Origin: Candidatus Rhodoferax bjergmarkensis
GTDB lineage: Bacteria; Pseudomonadota; Gammaproteobacteria; Burkholderiales; Burkholderiaceae_C
NCBI GenBank assembly: GCA_016708345.1
Contig: JADJFX010000024.1
Coordinates: 18,022 to 82,021 of the forward strand
Reading direction: 5' to 3'
DNA: 64,000 nucleotides
Below the pieces are notes generated by a model. It was given only the letters and a program-made list of their open reading frames with translations, ran no database searches and was not told where the DNA came from. Each line of letters starts with the position of its first letter. Position 1 is the first letter of the stretch. A program made the translations under genes and the position numbers. Of the stretch, positions 49,758-58,721 are shown in pieces.

Positions 49758-51071
49758 ATGCAGGCACTTTTGTCTTTGGAGCAGGCGCCGCCCCTGAGTG
49801 CGCCGCTGCGCTTTTTTCTTACGGCACCGCTGTTTGCCATTTTGGCCGGTGGCTTGATGCTCTGGAGTGGCCCGGCGCTGTTTGAGTCTCGCTGGTCGGC
49901 GCAAGCGCTGGCTGTTACTCATTTGATGACCGTGGGCTTTATGCTGCAGGCCATGCTCGGTGCCCTGCAGCAACTGCTTCCTGTGGTGGCGGGTGCCAAC
50001 ATCAAACGACCGCTCTGGATTGCGACCGTGGTGCACATCACCATCACCTTGGGCGCTGTGTGCTTGGTGGCCGCATTTTTGACAAGCCAGCCCCTTTTGT
50101 TCACCACAGCCGCTGTGCTTTTGTGCTTGGGGCTTTTTGTTTTTATCGTGGCCGCAGCACGCGCACTGAAAGGTGTGCCAGACACCAGCCCGGTCATTCG
50201 TGGCCTGCGGCTTGCATTGCTGGGCCTGGGCGTGACCGTGAGCCTTGGGTTGCTGCTCGCCTTGTCACTGGGCGGGTCATTCAAAGTGCCGCTGGTGTCC
50301 CTGACCAACATCCATCTGGGCTGGGGATTTGTCGGCTGGGGTTGCGCGCTGCTGGGTGCGTTCGGGTTGACCGTGGTACCCATGTTTCAGCAAACTCCCG
50401 CTTATCCAGAATGGTTTAGTCGCTATTATTCCAGGAGCACGGTGGCCATCACACTCCTATGGTCGGTGGCCGAGCTGGTGGCTTGGGAGCTGGTGGCGTC
50501 GATTTTGTCAGTGGGTGTGGTGCTGATGAGCGCTGTATTTGCACTGAGTACACTGCACCTGCAACGCCAAAGCAAACGTGCCAAACCCGATGCCACTGGG
50601 CGTTTGTGGCAGATCGCCATGCTCAGCACCCTGTTGGCAGGTGCCTTGTGGTTGGTAGCGCGGGTGTGGCCCATGGTGACGCAATGGCAGGGCTGGCCCT
50701 TGTTATTTGGTGTTTTGGTACTGTTCGGCGGCTTCATGTCGGTGATCATCGGCATGCTCTACAAAATTGTGCCCTTTCTGGTCTGGCTGCATTTGCACCA
50801 CCAAGGCCGAGGCCGGCTGATTGCGCCCAATATGAAAAAAGTACTGCCCCAAAATCGGATCGATCGCCAGGCGATGGCTCATTTGCTGAGTGTTGGCTTG
50901 CTCGTACTGGCGGTTTTTTGGCCGCAATGGCTGGCCTACCCGGCCGGCATGGGTCTGGTTCTGGCCAATGGCTGGCTCCTGCATAACCTGCTGCTGGCCA
51001 TGAGGGTGTACCGCGATCATTTGGCCAAACTCAATGCAATCCCGGTCAGCGAGGCAGTCGCTCGTCATTGA
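49758..51071 (+). CDS. Polytopic membrane protein, NnrS/cytochrome-oxidase-subunit-I-like
   Basis: This 437-residue protein has about 12 transmembrane helices. Conserved-looking His residues sit in AVTHLMTVGFMLQAMLGALQ, LTNIHLGWGFVGWGCALLGA and KIVPFLVWLHLHHQGRG, a layout suggestive of haem or metal ligands. It lacks the soluble parts of a full haem-copper oxidase subunit I. Proteins like this occur beside hemerythrin and DUF2249 genes in denitrifiers, where they are thought to deal with nitric oxide. It follows DUF2249 after 5 bp. Confidence 0.72.
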   Translation: MQALLSLEQAPPLSAPLRFFLTAPLFAILAGGLMLWSGPALFESRWSAQALAVTHLMTVGFMLQAMLGALQQLLPVVAGANIKRPLWIATVVHITITLGAVCLVAAFLTSQPLLFTTAAVLLCLGLFVFIVAAARALKGVPDTSPVIRGLRLALLGLGVTVSLGLLLALSLGGSFKVPLVSLTNIHLGWGFVGWGCALLGAFGLTVVPMFQQTPAYPEWFSRYYSRSTVAITLLWSVAELVAWELVASILSVGVVLMSAVFALSTLHLQRQSKRAKPDATGRLWQIAMLSTLLAGALWLVARVWPMVTQWQGWPLLFGVLVLFGGFMSVIIGMLYKIVPFLVWLHLHHQGRGRLIAPNMKKVLPQNRIDRQAMAHLLSVGLLVLAVFWPQWLAYPAGMGLVLANGWLLHNLLLAMRVYRDHLAKLNAIPVSEAVARH

Positions 51072-51131
51072 CGCGCGCCTTGTTTGTTTCGCCACCAGTG
51101 TTCCCGGCCATTGTGTGTTGCCGTTTTTCGG

Positions 51132-51163
51132 TAATGATGTGGTCTTTTAATGATGTGGCTTTT
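51132..51163 (+). repeat. 16-bp tandem repeat upstream of WS/DGAT
   Basis: taatgatgtggtcttt (51132-51147) is followed directly by taatgatgtggctttt (51148-51163). It lies 65 bp before the start codon and may be a regulator binding array. Confidence 0.5.
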
Positions 51164-51227
51164 GACTGGATGTAAACAATCTGCACACAATCCAGTCCGC
51201 TTTTTGCTCACCAAGGAGAACCCCAAC

Positions 51228-52667
51228 ATGCATGCTCTTAGCCCAACCGATTCCGCCTTTCTGTGGATGGAAACCCGCAACCAGCCCATGCATGTGGCCG
51301 GTCTCAACATTTACACCCCGCCCAAAGGCTCAGGGCCGGACTATGTAGGCCGCTTGGTTGCCGAGTGGGGCAAATCCCTCAAGGCCTTTTCCCCTTTCAA
51401 CCAGCACGCCGTCATGCGCATGGGGCTTTGGTACTGGGATGAGGACAAAGATTTTGAGATCGATTACCACCTGCGCCACGTGGCCTTGCCCCAGCCGGGG
51501 CGCATTCGCGAACTGCTGGCCATGGTCTCGCGCGTGCATGGCAACCTGATGGACCGCAACCGCCCGCTGTGGGAGATGTATGTCATTGAGGGGCTGCCAG
51601 GCGGACGGTTTGCCACCTTCACCAAAATCCACCATGCCCTGGTGGACGGTGTCAGCGGTGCCAAGATGATGGCCCAATCACTGTCGCTAACCGCCAAGGA
51701 GCAAAAACCACCGGTCTGGGCGCAAGAGTTTCCCAAACACCCCTCGTCCAAACGGTCACAAGTCGCCCCCGGCTTGATGGATCAACTGGCCAATGTGGCC
51801 CGCGCCGGGCGCGACATTCTGCCGGGCATCGGCAGCGGCCTGTGGGACATCGTGCGATCGGGCACTGACGACGGTGCCTCGGCCTTGCCGTTTGACGCGC
51901 CGCCCACACCGTTTAACGTCGAAATATCGGGCTCCCGGCGTTTTGCATCTCAGTCTTATTCCCTGTCACGCTTCAAACGCATTGGAGAAGCGGCTGGTGC
52001 CACCATCAACGACGTGACCCTGGCCGTGTGCGCCGGGGCCCTGCGTAAATACCTGGAAGCCCAAAAGGCGCTGCCCAAAAAACCGCTGATTGCCATGGTG
52101 CCCATGTCACTGCACGGCGAAACCGATGCAGGTGGCAACCAGGTTACGCTCTTGCTGGCCAATCTGGCCACCCACATCGCTGATCCGGTCAAGCGCCTCA
52201 AGCACATTGTGAAATCAACCACCGAGGCCAAAACCCGGCTGCGCACCATGCCCCGCCTGCAAAAAATGGCCCATGGCATCACGTCCATCTCGCCCATTGG
52301 CGCGGGCATGGTCACCGGTACGTCCAAAAAACACCCCCCGTTCAATTTGGTGATCTCCAACGTGCCCGGCCCCAAAGACACGCTGTACCTCAACGGTGCG
52401 CGGCTCGATGAGGTGTACCCCGCCTCCATCCCCACGCACTACCTGGCGCTCAACATCACCATCAGCGGCTATGGCGACAACCTCGGCTTTGGCTACATTG
52501 CCTGCCGCCGCTCGGTGCCCGCCTTGCAGCGCATGCTGGACTACACCGACAGCTCGATTCAAGAGCTTGAAGCTGCGCTGAACATCAGCAGCAGCATCAA
52601 CACCACCATCACCACTGCCGCCCCATCCACCCGCACCAAAAAAGGCGCGGCTAAACATTCGGCATGA
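51228..52667 (+). CDS. Wax ester synthase/diacylglycerol acyltransferase (WS/DGAT)
   Basis: This 479-residue enzyme esterifies fatty alcohols or diacylglycerol with acyl-CoA, forming storage lipid. The start MHALSPTDSAFLWMETRNQP and the catalytic HHxxxDG motif (KIHHALVDGVSG, about 134-145) define the family. NVPGPKDTLYLNGARLDEVY is the conserved second motif. The ATG at 51228 follows aaggagaa. The last 30 residues are Ser/Thr-rich. It overlaps the DUF2804 gene by 4 bp. Acyl-CoA for this enzyme is the same pool as used by the beta-oxidation genes in this window. Confidence 0.92.
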   Translation: MHALSPTDSAFLWMETRNQPMHVAGLNIYTPPKGSGPDYVGRLVAEWGKSLKAFSPFNQHAVMRMGLWYWDEDKDFEIDYHLRHVALPQPGRIRELLAMVSRVHGNLMDRNRPLWEMYVIEGLPGGRFATFTKIHHALVDGVSGAKMMAQSLSLTAKEQKPPVWAQEFPKHPSSKRSQVAPGLMDQLANVARAGRDILPGIGSGLWDIVRSGTDDGASALPFDAPPTPFNVEISGSRRFASQSYSLSRFKRIGEAAGATINDVTLAVCAGALRKYLEAQKALPKKPLIAMVPMSLHGETDAGGNQVTLLLANLATHIADPVKRLKHIVKSTTEAKTRLRTMPRLQKMAHGITSISPIGAGMVTGTSKKHPPFNLVISNVPGPKDTLYLNGARLDEVYPASIPTHYLALNITISGYGDNLGFGYIACRRSVPALQRMLDYTDSSIQELEAALNISSSINTTITTAAPSTRTKKGAAKHSA

Positions 52668-53689
52668 AAAGTTCAACCCACCACGCGGAACCTTTCGGAG
52701 CCGCACCGCACAGCGTGGTACACGATGGCAGCCCCGCCACCGGCCGCTATTGCGGCAATCCACCCCTGATCGACTGGTCCGGGCTTCAGGGAGCATTCCA
52801 GCGCAATGCCTTGTGGCGGCGCTTTCATCACAAGCGCTGGCACTACCTTGGCATTGCCACCGAGCACTGCTTTATCGGCATCGCCATCGTCGATCTGGGC
52901 TGGACCAACACGGCCTTTGTCTACCTGTTTGACCGCGACCAAAAAAAGCTGCTGGTGGACTACGCGCAAGACGGACTGCCGGGCCTCACGGCATGCGTCA
53001 CAGACCGGCCGGTGCAAGGCGCTGCTTCGTGGTTCAAGCACACGGGGGCCAGGCTGCGCTACCGCCAGCTCAAAGGGTCGCGCTACAAGCTGATGGTCAA
53101 AGTTCACCAAGGCCTGGAGATTGACGCCGTGGTCGATTTAAAAGATGCAGCGCCCTTGCTGACCGCCATTGGCCCCATTGGGGACGGGGGCTGCGCGCAC
53201 GCCACCGTCAAATCGTCCGCGCTCGCCATTCACGGCAGCGCGCACGCGGGGGGCAAAACCTTCCAGCTCGACGGCGGGGTCGCCAGCTTTGACTATTCCA
53301 ACGGCCTGCTGGCCCGTGACACCCAATGGCGCTGGGCGTCGGCGCACTCCCCCACCGTCGGCTTCAACCTGCAACACGGCTATTTTGGCAACCACGAAAA
53401 CGTGCTGTGGCTGGACGGCAAACTCATTGCGCTGGGCAACGCCCACTTTGACTTTGACCCCCAACAACCCATGAAACCCTGGCACATCCGCACCGATGAT
53501 GGCCTGCTCGACTTGAGCTTCCAGCCGGAAGGCGCGCGCCAGCAGCGTAAAAACCTGATCATCGCGGCCAGCTACTACATACAGCCTATCGGCACCTTCA
53601 GCGGCAAAGTCAAAGCGTCCCCACGGGGTGCCATGCACAAGGTAGAACATTTGGTCGGCGTGACAGAAGACCACCAATCACGCTGGTGA
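52664..53689 (+). CDS. DUF2804 domain protein
   Basis: This 341-residue protein overlaps the WS/DGAT stop (ATGA). Regions such as WRRFHHKRWHYLGIATEHCF, WRWASAHSPTVGFNLQHGYF and PWHIRTDDGLLDLSFQPEGA fit DUF2804, a lipocalin-like family of unknown function. There is no signal peptide. Tight coupling suggests a role with storage lipid, possibly lipid binding. The chrA gene overlaps its end. Confidence 0.85.
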   Translation: MKSSTHHAEPFGAAPHSVVHDGSPATGRYCGNPPLIDWSGLQGAFQRNALWRRFHHKRWHYLGIATEHCFIGIAIVDLGWTNTAFVYLFDRDQKKLLVDYAQDGLPGLTACVTDRPVQGAASWFKHTGARLRYRQLKGSRYKLMVKVHQGLEIDAVVDLKDAAPLLTAIGPIGDGGCAHATVKSSALAIHGSAHAGGKTFQLDGGVASFDYSNGLLARDTQWRWASAHSPTVGFNLQHGYFGNHENVLWLDGKLIALGNAHFDFDPQQPMKPWHIRTDDGLLDLSFQPEGARQQRKNLIIAASYYIQPIGTFSGKVKASPRGAMHKVEHLVGVTEDHQSRW

Positions 53690-54300
53690 TTGCCTTGTCT
53701 GTAACGCCGATCACGCCTGCAGCCGCTGCCCAGCCGCAATCCCTGGGCGACCTGTTCTGGTCGTTCAACCGGCTGGCGCTGCAAGGCTTTGGCGGCGTAC
53801 TGGCGGTGGTACAGCGTGAGCTGGTGGAAGAAAAAAAGTGGCTCACGCCCGAGGAGTTTGTACAAGACTGGGCCGTGGCGCAGATTTTGCCCGGCCCCAA
53901 CGTCGTCAACCTGTCCCTGATGATTGGCGACCGCTACTTTGGCGTGCGCGGCGCGCTGGCCGCCTTGTGCGGCATGCTTGCCTTTCCGCTCTTGATTGTG
54001 CTGGTGCTGGCGGCCTTGTTTGCCGGGGTGTCAGACTCACCCGTCATGGCCGGGGCGCTGCGGGGCATGGGGGCAGTAGCGTCCGGCCTGATTGCCGGCA
54101 CCGGCCTCAAGCTGATTGCCGCCTTGAAGCAAAATACCATGGGAGCGCACGTATGTTATGCGCTGGCAGCTATAACATTTATAGCAATTGCGCTGCTGCG
54201 GGTGCCCTTGGTGTGGGTGCTTTTGAGCATTGGCACCTTGGCCTGCACTTGGGCTTACCGACAACTTGGCCAGGTGCAAGCACTGGCAGCGGACACATGA
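53686..54300 (+). CDS. chrA: Chromate transporter family, N-terminal half protein
   Basis: This 204-residue protein starts at a GTG overlapping the DUF2804 stop. FNRLALQGFGGVLAVVQREL, VQDWAVAQILPGPNVVNLSL and GVRGALAALCGMLAFPLLIV are the CHR domain. Short CHR proteins work as a pair of antiparallel halves, and the second half follows at 54297 with a 4-bp overlap. They export chromate or related anions, although many are of unproved substrate. An R3-type repeat is read in frame near the C-terminus (NTMGAHVCYALAAITFIAIA). Confidence 0.87.
   Translation: MIALSVTPITPAAAAQPQSLGDLFWSFNRLALQGFGGVLAVVQRELVEEKKWLTPEEFVQDWAVAQILPGPNVVNLSLMIGDRYFGVRGALAALCGMLAFPLLIVLVLAALFAGVSDSPVMAGALRGMGAVASGLIAGTGLKLIAALKQNTMGAHVCYALAAITFIAIALLRVPLVWVLLSIGTLACTWAYRQLGQVQALAADT
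54129..54187. repeat. R3 palindromic repeat inside the first chrA gene
   Basis: Core gagcgcacgtatgttatgcg then ctggcagctataac, the R3 layout (gcgc, spacer, gcgc, agct). It is in frame and encodes part of a loop and helix near residue 155. Confidence 0.6.
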
Positions 54301-54905
54301 GCAGCACCGTGCAAATCGCCTTGGGTAGTGCCGACTGGCTGGCGCTGTTTACCCACTTCATGTCGCTGTCGCTGCTGGCGATCGGCGGTGCCATCACCAC
54401 CGCACCCGACATGCACCGCTACCTGGTGAGCGAGCAACACTGGCTGAGCGACAGCCAGTTCACCACCAGCGTGGCGCTGGCACAAGCCGCACCCGGCCCC
54501 AACGTGCTCTTTATTGCCCTGCTGGGCTGGAACGTGGGCCTGAACGCAGCTGCCAGCGCGGGCGGCGGGGTACCCGCTTGGGTCTATGGCGTGATGGGTG
54601 CCGCCATCACCATGGTTGGCATTTTGCTGCCCAGCACCACCCTCACCTTCGCCGCCACCCGCTGGGCGCACAAAAACCGGGAACTGCGGGCCGTGCGTGC
54701 CTTCAAGCAGGGCATGGCCCCCATCGTGATCGCACTGCTCATGGCCACCGGCTGGATTCTGGCCACCAGCCATGGCGAACTGCTACAGCACTGGCGACTA
54801 TGGCTGCTCACCACCCTGGCGGCCCTGCTGGCGTGGCGCACCAAACTGCATTTGCTGTGGATGCTGGGCACCGGGGGATTGCTCGGGGCCCTGGGTTGGG
54901 TTTAG
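54297..54905 (+). CDS. Chromate transporter family, C-terminal half protein
   Basis: This 202-residue partner of the preceding gene starts ATGA at 54297. It has FTHFMSLSLLAIGGAITTAP, FTTSVALAQAAPGPNVLFIA (the CHR signature with APGPN) and later helices. The two short proteins are expected to form one transporter. The far end is close to the convergent AI-2E gene (24 bp). Confidence 0.87.
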   Translation: MSSTVQIALGSADWLALFTHFMSLSLLAIGGAITTAPDMHRYLVSEQHWLSDSQFTTSVALAQAAPGPNVLFIALLGWNVGLNAAASAGGGVPAWVYGVMGAAITMVGILLPSTTLTFAATRWAHKNRELRAVRAFKQGMAPIVIALLMATGWILATSHGELLQHWRLWLLTTLAALLAWRTKLHLLWMLGTGGLLGALGWV

Positions 54906-54929
54906 CAATCGGTCCGACAGGATTTTTCG

Positions 54930-56009
54930 TCAAGCCGTCGCCTGCCCTTTGAGCGTCACGGCATAGATATGCCAAACGGCAACAAACATGGCCGCAATGG
55001 TGGGGCCCAGAACAAAGCCATTGATACCAAACACCGCCATGCCGCCCAAGGTAGTGATCATCACCAGATAGTCGGGCAAGCGGGTATCTTTGCCCACCAG
55101 AATCGGCCTTAGCAAGTTGTCCACCAGACCGATGACCAGCACCCCGTAGGCCGTGAGCGCCACGGCTTGCCACAAGGCCCCCGTGACAAAAAAATAAAGG
55201 GCTACCGGCACCCACACCAGGCCAGCACCAACTGCCGGCACCAGCGAAAGAAACGCCATCAAGACTGCCCACAACAAAGCCCCGCTGACGCCCAGGAACC
55301 AGAATGCAAGCCCCCCAAGCGCACCCTGGACGGCGGCCACCAGCAAATTGCCCTTGACCGTGGCGAGAATCACTGTGCTGAATTTTTCAATCAGTTCCCG
55401 TTTGTACTCTGGTGCCAGCGGTACCACCCGCCGAATGACATGCGCCAGTTGGTTGCCATCGCGAATCAGAAAAAAAGAAAGATACAGGGTGATGCACAAG
55501 GCCGCAAAAAATTCAAACGTATTGAGGCCAATGCTCAAGGCCTGGGTTGCCAGGAACTTGCTCCCCTGCGCAAGCGCCGCAGACATCCGGCGCTGAAGCA
55601 CTTCAAAATTATCCAGACCAAAACGCTCCAGCAGCGCCATCATCCACGCTGGCAAGGCTTCATGTAAACCCCGAAAATAGCGCACCGGGTTGAGCTCACC
55701 TGACTGCAATTGGGCATAAACCTGCGCCGCTTCATGCGCCAATGCCGCCGTCAAAAGCACAAAGGGAACAATGACCATGAGCAACACCACCCACAGCGTC
55801 ACCAGTGCGGCAACCGTGGTCCTGTTGCCCACGCGCGGCAGGAGCCAAAGGTTCAAAGAAGAAAATAACAAGGCAATGATGACCGCCCACAGGATCACGC
55901 CATAAAACGGCAACAAGATCCACCCCAACGCGATGGAAGTTGCCAGCAACAACCCTTGCAACCCCCAGTTCTGACGGTTCACGGGTGCCGTTTTAGCAGT
56001 AGTTTTCAT
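54930..56009 (-). CDS. AI-2E family (PerM-like) membrane protein
   Basis: This 359-residue protein starts at the ATG at 56009 (MKTTAKTAPVNRQNWG) and has about eight transmembrane helices with a long charged segment between the second and third pair. GVILWAVIIALLFSSLNLWL and GVSGALLWAVLMAFLSLVPA are family-typical, as is TLGGMAVFGINGFVLGPTIA. Members export autoinducer-2-like or other small solutes, or Na+/H+. The frame extends upstream to 56171, but that part is not family-like. Confidence 0.88.
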   Translation of the reverse strand: MKTTAKTAPVNRQNWGLQGLLLATSIALGWILLPFYGVILWAVIIALLFSSLNLWLLPRVGNRTTVAALVTLWVVLLMVIVPFVLLTAALAHEAAQVYAQLQSGELNPVRYFRGLHEALPAWMMALLERFGLDNFEVLQRRMSAALAQGSKFLATQALSIGLNTFEFFAALCITLYLSFFLIRDGNQLAHVIRRVVPLAPEYKRELIEKFSTVILATVKGNLLVAAVQGALGGLAFWFLGVSGALLWAVLMAFLSLVPAVGAGLVWVPVALYFFVTGALWQAVALTAYGVLVIGLVDNLLRPILVGKDTRLPDYLVMITTLGGMAVFGINGFVLGPTIAAMFVAVWHIYAVTLKGQATA

Positions 56010-56256
56010 GGAGTTTGCAAGGTCATGCCGAAATCGACAAGGCCATCGTAGCAGCACCTTTGCCGCAATGATTGCGGTAAATGGCTTTTGCTCGGTGTTT
56101 AAGGTATCAAAATGATATTGATTTGAGGCTCCAAGCCCCCCGGACTTCACCACAAGGGTATCGAGCACCAAGCGAAACCGGGGGCTTTGTAGCTACTAAG
56201 AAGGGCGGCTTGGGCACGCAAGGCTTGCACCACTCATCCAAGCATCCTCGCGGGCT

Positions 56257-56391
56257 GATGCCATTTTCATCCCAATCCGGCATGTTGCTGCTTCGCCCAG
56301 CCCTCCCTGATAATCTTGTTGATCTGGGATCAAGATACAGCACTGATCAAAGGCCTCGCGCCTGATGTCGCATCGATCTGGAAACGGGATC
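56257..56391 (+). repeat. Repeat family R1, copy c
   Basis: The ends (56257-56283 and 56365-56391) pair at about 19 of 27 positions. The interior shares atgttgctgcttcgcc, tacagcactg and gcctcgcgcctgatgtcg with copies a and b, plus an extra insert of about 30 bp. It provides the last codons and the stop of the GGDEF-EAL gene. Confidence 0.7.
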
Positions 56392-58407
56392 AGGTGTTCT
56401 CCTAGAAGCCTGCCTTGACTGAAAATAAATCCAAATCTGATTGCTGATACTTGTAAATGCAGCGACTGCAGCTGCAAACCAAACTGCAACTTGCAACGTA
56501 CTATCCTCAAGTGAAACTGCTTCGACTTTCACAAAAGCTGCGAATTCTGCGCTAGGCATTGCTTGGGACCAGTAGTAACCCTTGTCCAAACTTCGCAACC
56601 GAAGCCTGTAGCCGCTGCAACACTTTGCGTCTTCCACGCCTTCGGCTACCACTTCCAGGCCGAGGCAGTGCGCCATTTCGATGATGGCGCGTACGAGGCC
56701 TTCGTCCGGGGCACTGTCGACCATCTGTCGCACAAACGTCTGATCGATCTTGAGTCGGTTCACAGCAAAGCGCTGCAGATAACCCAGGTTGGAATAGCCG
56801 GTGCCAAAGTCGTCAATGGCAAAGGTCACCCCCAGAGACCGCAGGCGCTGCAGCACTTCGCTCACGTGCTGGGCATCGGCCACCAGCAGAGATTCGGTGA
56901 TTTCCAGTTCGATCACAGAACCCGGCAATTTGTGGTTCTCCAGCGCATTGGCTAATTTTCGCTCGATGTCGTCGCGGCGGAACTGAATGGGGGAGACGTT
57001 GATGGCCACCACCAGATCACTCAGTCCGGCAGTACGCCAGGCCTGCACGTCACTGCAGGCCTGCTCCAGTACCCAAGCCCCGATTTCGTTGATGAGTCCG
57101 GTGCGTTCCGCCACTGGAATGAATTTCGCTGGCGGAATATAGCCCTGGGAAGGGTGTTTCCAGCGCAGCAAGGCTTCGGCCCCCATCACCTGTCCGGTGC
57201 GCAGGTCGAATTGGGGCTGGTAAAAGACGAACAACTCACCGTTGGTCATCGCAGTGCGCAAACCAGAGGCCAGGTGAAGGTGTTCAACCATGCTTTCGTT
57301 CATGGAGAAATCAAAAAAACAGCAGGCATTGCGCCCGGCATCCTTGGCTCGGTACATGGCCATATCGGCGTTCTTCAACAGATCGTCCATTTCCGCACCG
57401 TCCCGCGGGTACATGGCAACGCCAAGGGAGGCGGTGGCCACAACATCGAGTCCATTGATGGAAAACGCATCACCAAGCTGCTGCATGACCTTTTTCGCGG
57501 CAATGGTTGCGACTTCCTCATTTTGAAGATCACCCAGTAGCAGCAGAAATTCGTCGCCAGCCAGGCGTGCCACGGTGTCCGTTTCGCGCACGCAGTCCAT
57601 CAGGCGATCAGCTACCTTGCACAACAGGGCGTCACCGGCCGCATGGCCCAGCGAATCATTCACGGTTTTGAAGTTATCCAAGTCCAGGAACATGACCGCC
57701 ACCATGTTTTTGCTGTGTTTGGCTTGCATCAGCATTTGTTCCAGACGATCTTTGGCCAGTGCACGGTTAGGAAGGTTGGTCAAGGTGTCGCGATGGGCCA
57801 GTACCTCAATGCGCTGATGTGACTCCTGCAAGGCGTTTTTGTCCGATTCCAGTTGTGCCATGGCTCGGCGCAGATCTTCTGCGAGAAGCCACACAAACAA
57901 GCCTGTCACCACCAGGATGACGCTCAGAATCAAGGGACGCCCAATGTCCAGGGGATCGGAAACCGACAGCCGCACACCACCAAGGTGCAGTCCATACAAG
58001 GCCACAAACAGGACAAGGATGAGAGTGGTCAGGCCCACGAGCAGACGACGCGAACCAAATGCGCTCGCGAAAATCAGCAATCCTGGAAAGGTTAAAAGCG
58101 CTTCATCGAAAAGGCCTTCCCCGGCGACAGCAAGTGCACACAGCGCCAGCACCAGCGTTGTCAACATAATCGTGGTGGCTTGGGCTGTCTTTCCATGAGA
58201 GTTCAACCGCAAGGCCCACCCCAGGAAGGCTGCAGCCGCGATTTCCAGCCCGAAGCTAGTGTAGGCCCCAACGTGAAAGTCCCAAAGACTGATAAGCGCA
58301 AAGCCCGGGATGATGGTGCTCAGGATCTGCTGCAAGCGCCGTTTCGGCAGCGTCAATACACCGTGTTGGTTGGGCTGAGCAGCAGGCTGGGGCAATGACT
58401 CGGTCAT
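56347..58407 (-). CDS. Membrane GGDEF-EAL c-di-GMP protein with a compensated frameshift
   Basis: This 686-residue protein has five or six N-terminal membrane helices (about 27-178), a GGDEF domain with RLAGDEFLLLL (Ala for the first Gly) and an EAL domain (GAEALLRW, ELEITESLL, IDDFGTGYSNLGY). After GVEDAK the frame reads CCSGYRLRLRSLDKGYYW; the alternative frame would read VLQRLQASVAKFGQG, which is what the family has. So two opposite indels cancel over about 15 codons (about 56580-56625). The last ~14 codons come from R1 copy c. Activity is uncertain. Confidence 0.85.
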   Translation of the reverse strand: MTESLPQPAAQPNQHGVLTLPKRRLQQILSTIIPGFALISLWDFHVGAYTSFGLEIAAAAFLGWALRLNSHGKTAQATTIMLTTLVLALCALAVAGEGLFDEALLTFPGLLIFASAFGSRRLLVGLTTLILVLFVALYGLHLGGVRLSVSDPLDIGRPLILSVILVVTGLFVWLLAEDLRRAMAQLESDKNALQESHQRIEVLAHRDTLTNLPNRALAKDRLEQMLMQAKHSKNMVAVMFLDLDNFKTVNDSLGHAAGDALLCKVADRLMDCVRETDTVARLAGDEFLLLLGDLQNEEVATIAAKKVMQQLGDAFSINGLDVVATASLGVAMYPRDGAEMDDLLKNADMAMYRAKDAGRNACCFFDFSMNESMVEHLHLASGLRTAMTNGELFVFYQPQFDLRTGQVMGAEALLRWKHPSQGYIPPAKFIPVAERTGLINEIGAWVLEQACSDVQAWRTAGLSDLVVAINVSPIQFRRDDIERKLANALENHKLPGSVIELEITESLLVADAQHVSEVLQRLRSLGVTFAIDDFGTGYSNLGYLQRFAVNRLKIDQTFVRQMVDSAPDEGLVRAIIEMAHCLGLEVVAEGVEDAKCCSGYRLRLRSLDKGYYWSQAMPSAEFAAFVKVEAVSLEDSTLQVAVWFAAAVAAFTSISNQIWIYFQSRQASRRTPDPVSRSMRHQARGL

Positions 58408-58721
58408 GGAGAGCCTGGCGTTACTGTCGGCACAGAATTGGAATATGCTGCCATAACTTCAATTGATACCAGCTACGCGGCTGCGGAAAGGCGGAACCCG
58501 CCACCGCGGTCGTGGTTTGCGGAAGGTTCTTTATGGATGGAATACGGAACCACATGGTGTCAAGTATGGCACGGGGCTGGAGTACACGCGTGATGAGTGA
58601 CAAATGACAAATGCGCCGGCTTGGGTGCCTTGGATGTTTGCCAAAGAGGATCAGGAGTCAGGAATCACCCCAGTGAAAAAAGTGACATCATTCAACCTGT
58701 TTCAACTTCAAAAAGCCCACC
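58408..58721. other. Gap between the GGDEF-EAL gene and the LysR gene
   Basis: 314 bases holding the divergent upstream regions of both genes. No gene was seen and no strong dyad apart from a short gcggaa/ttccgc arrangement near 58485-58530. Confidence 0.4.
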
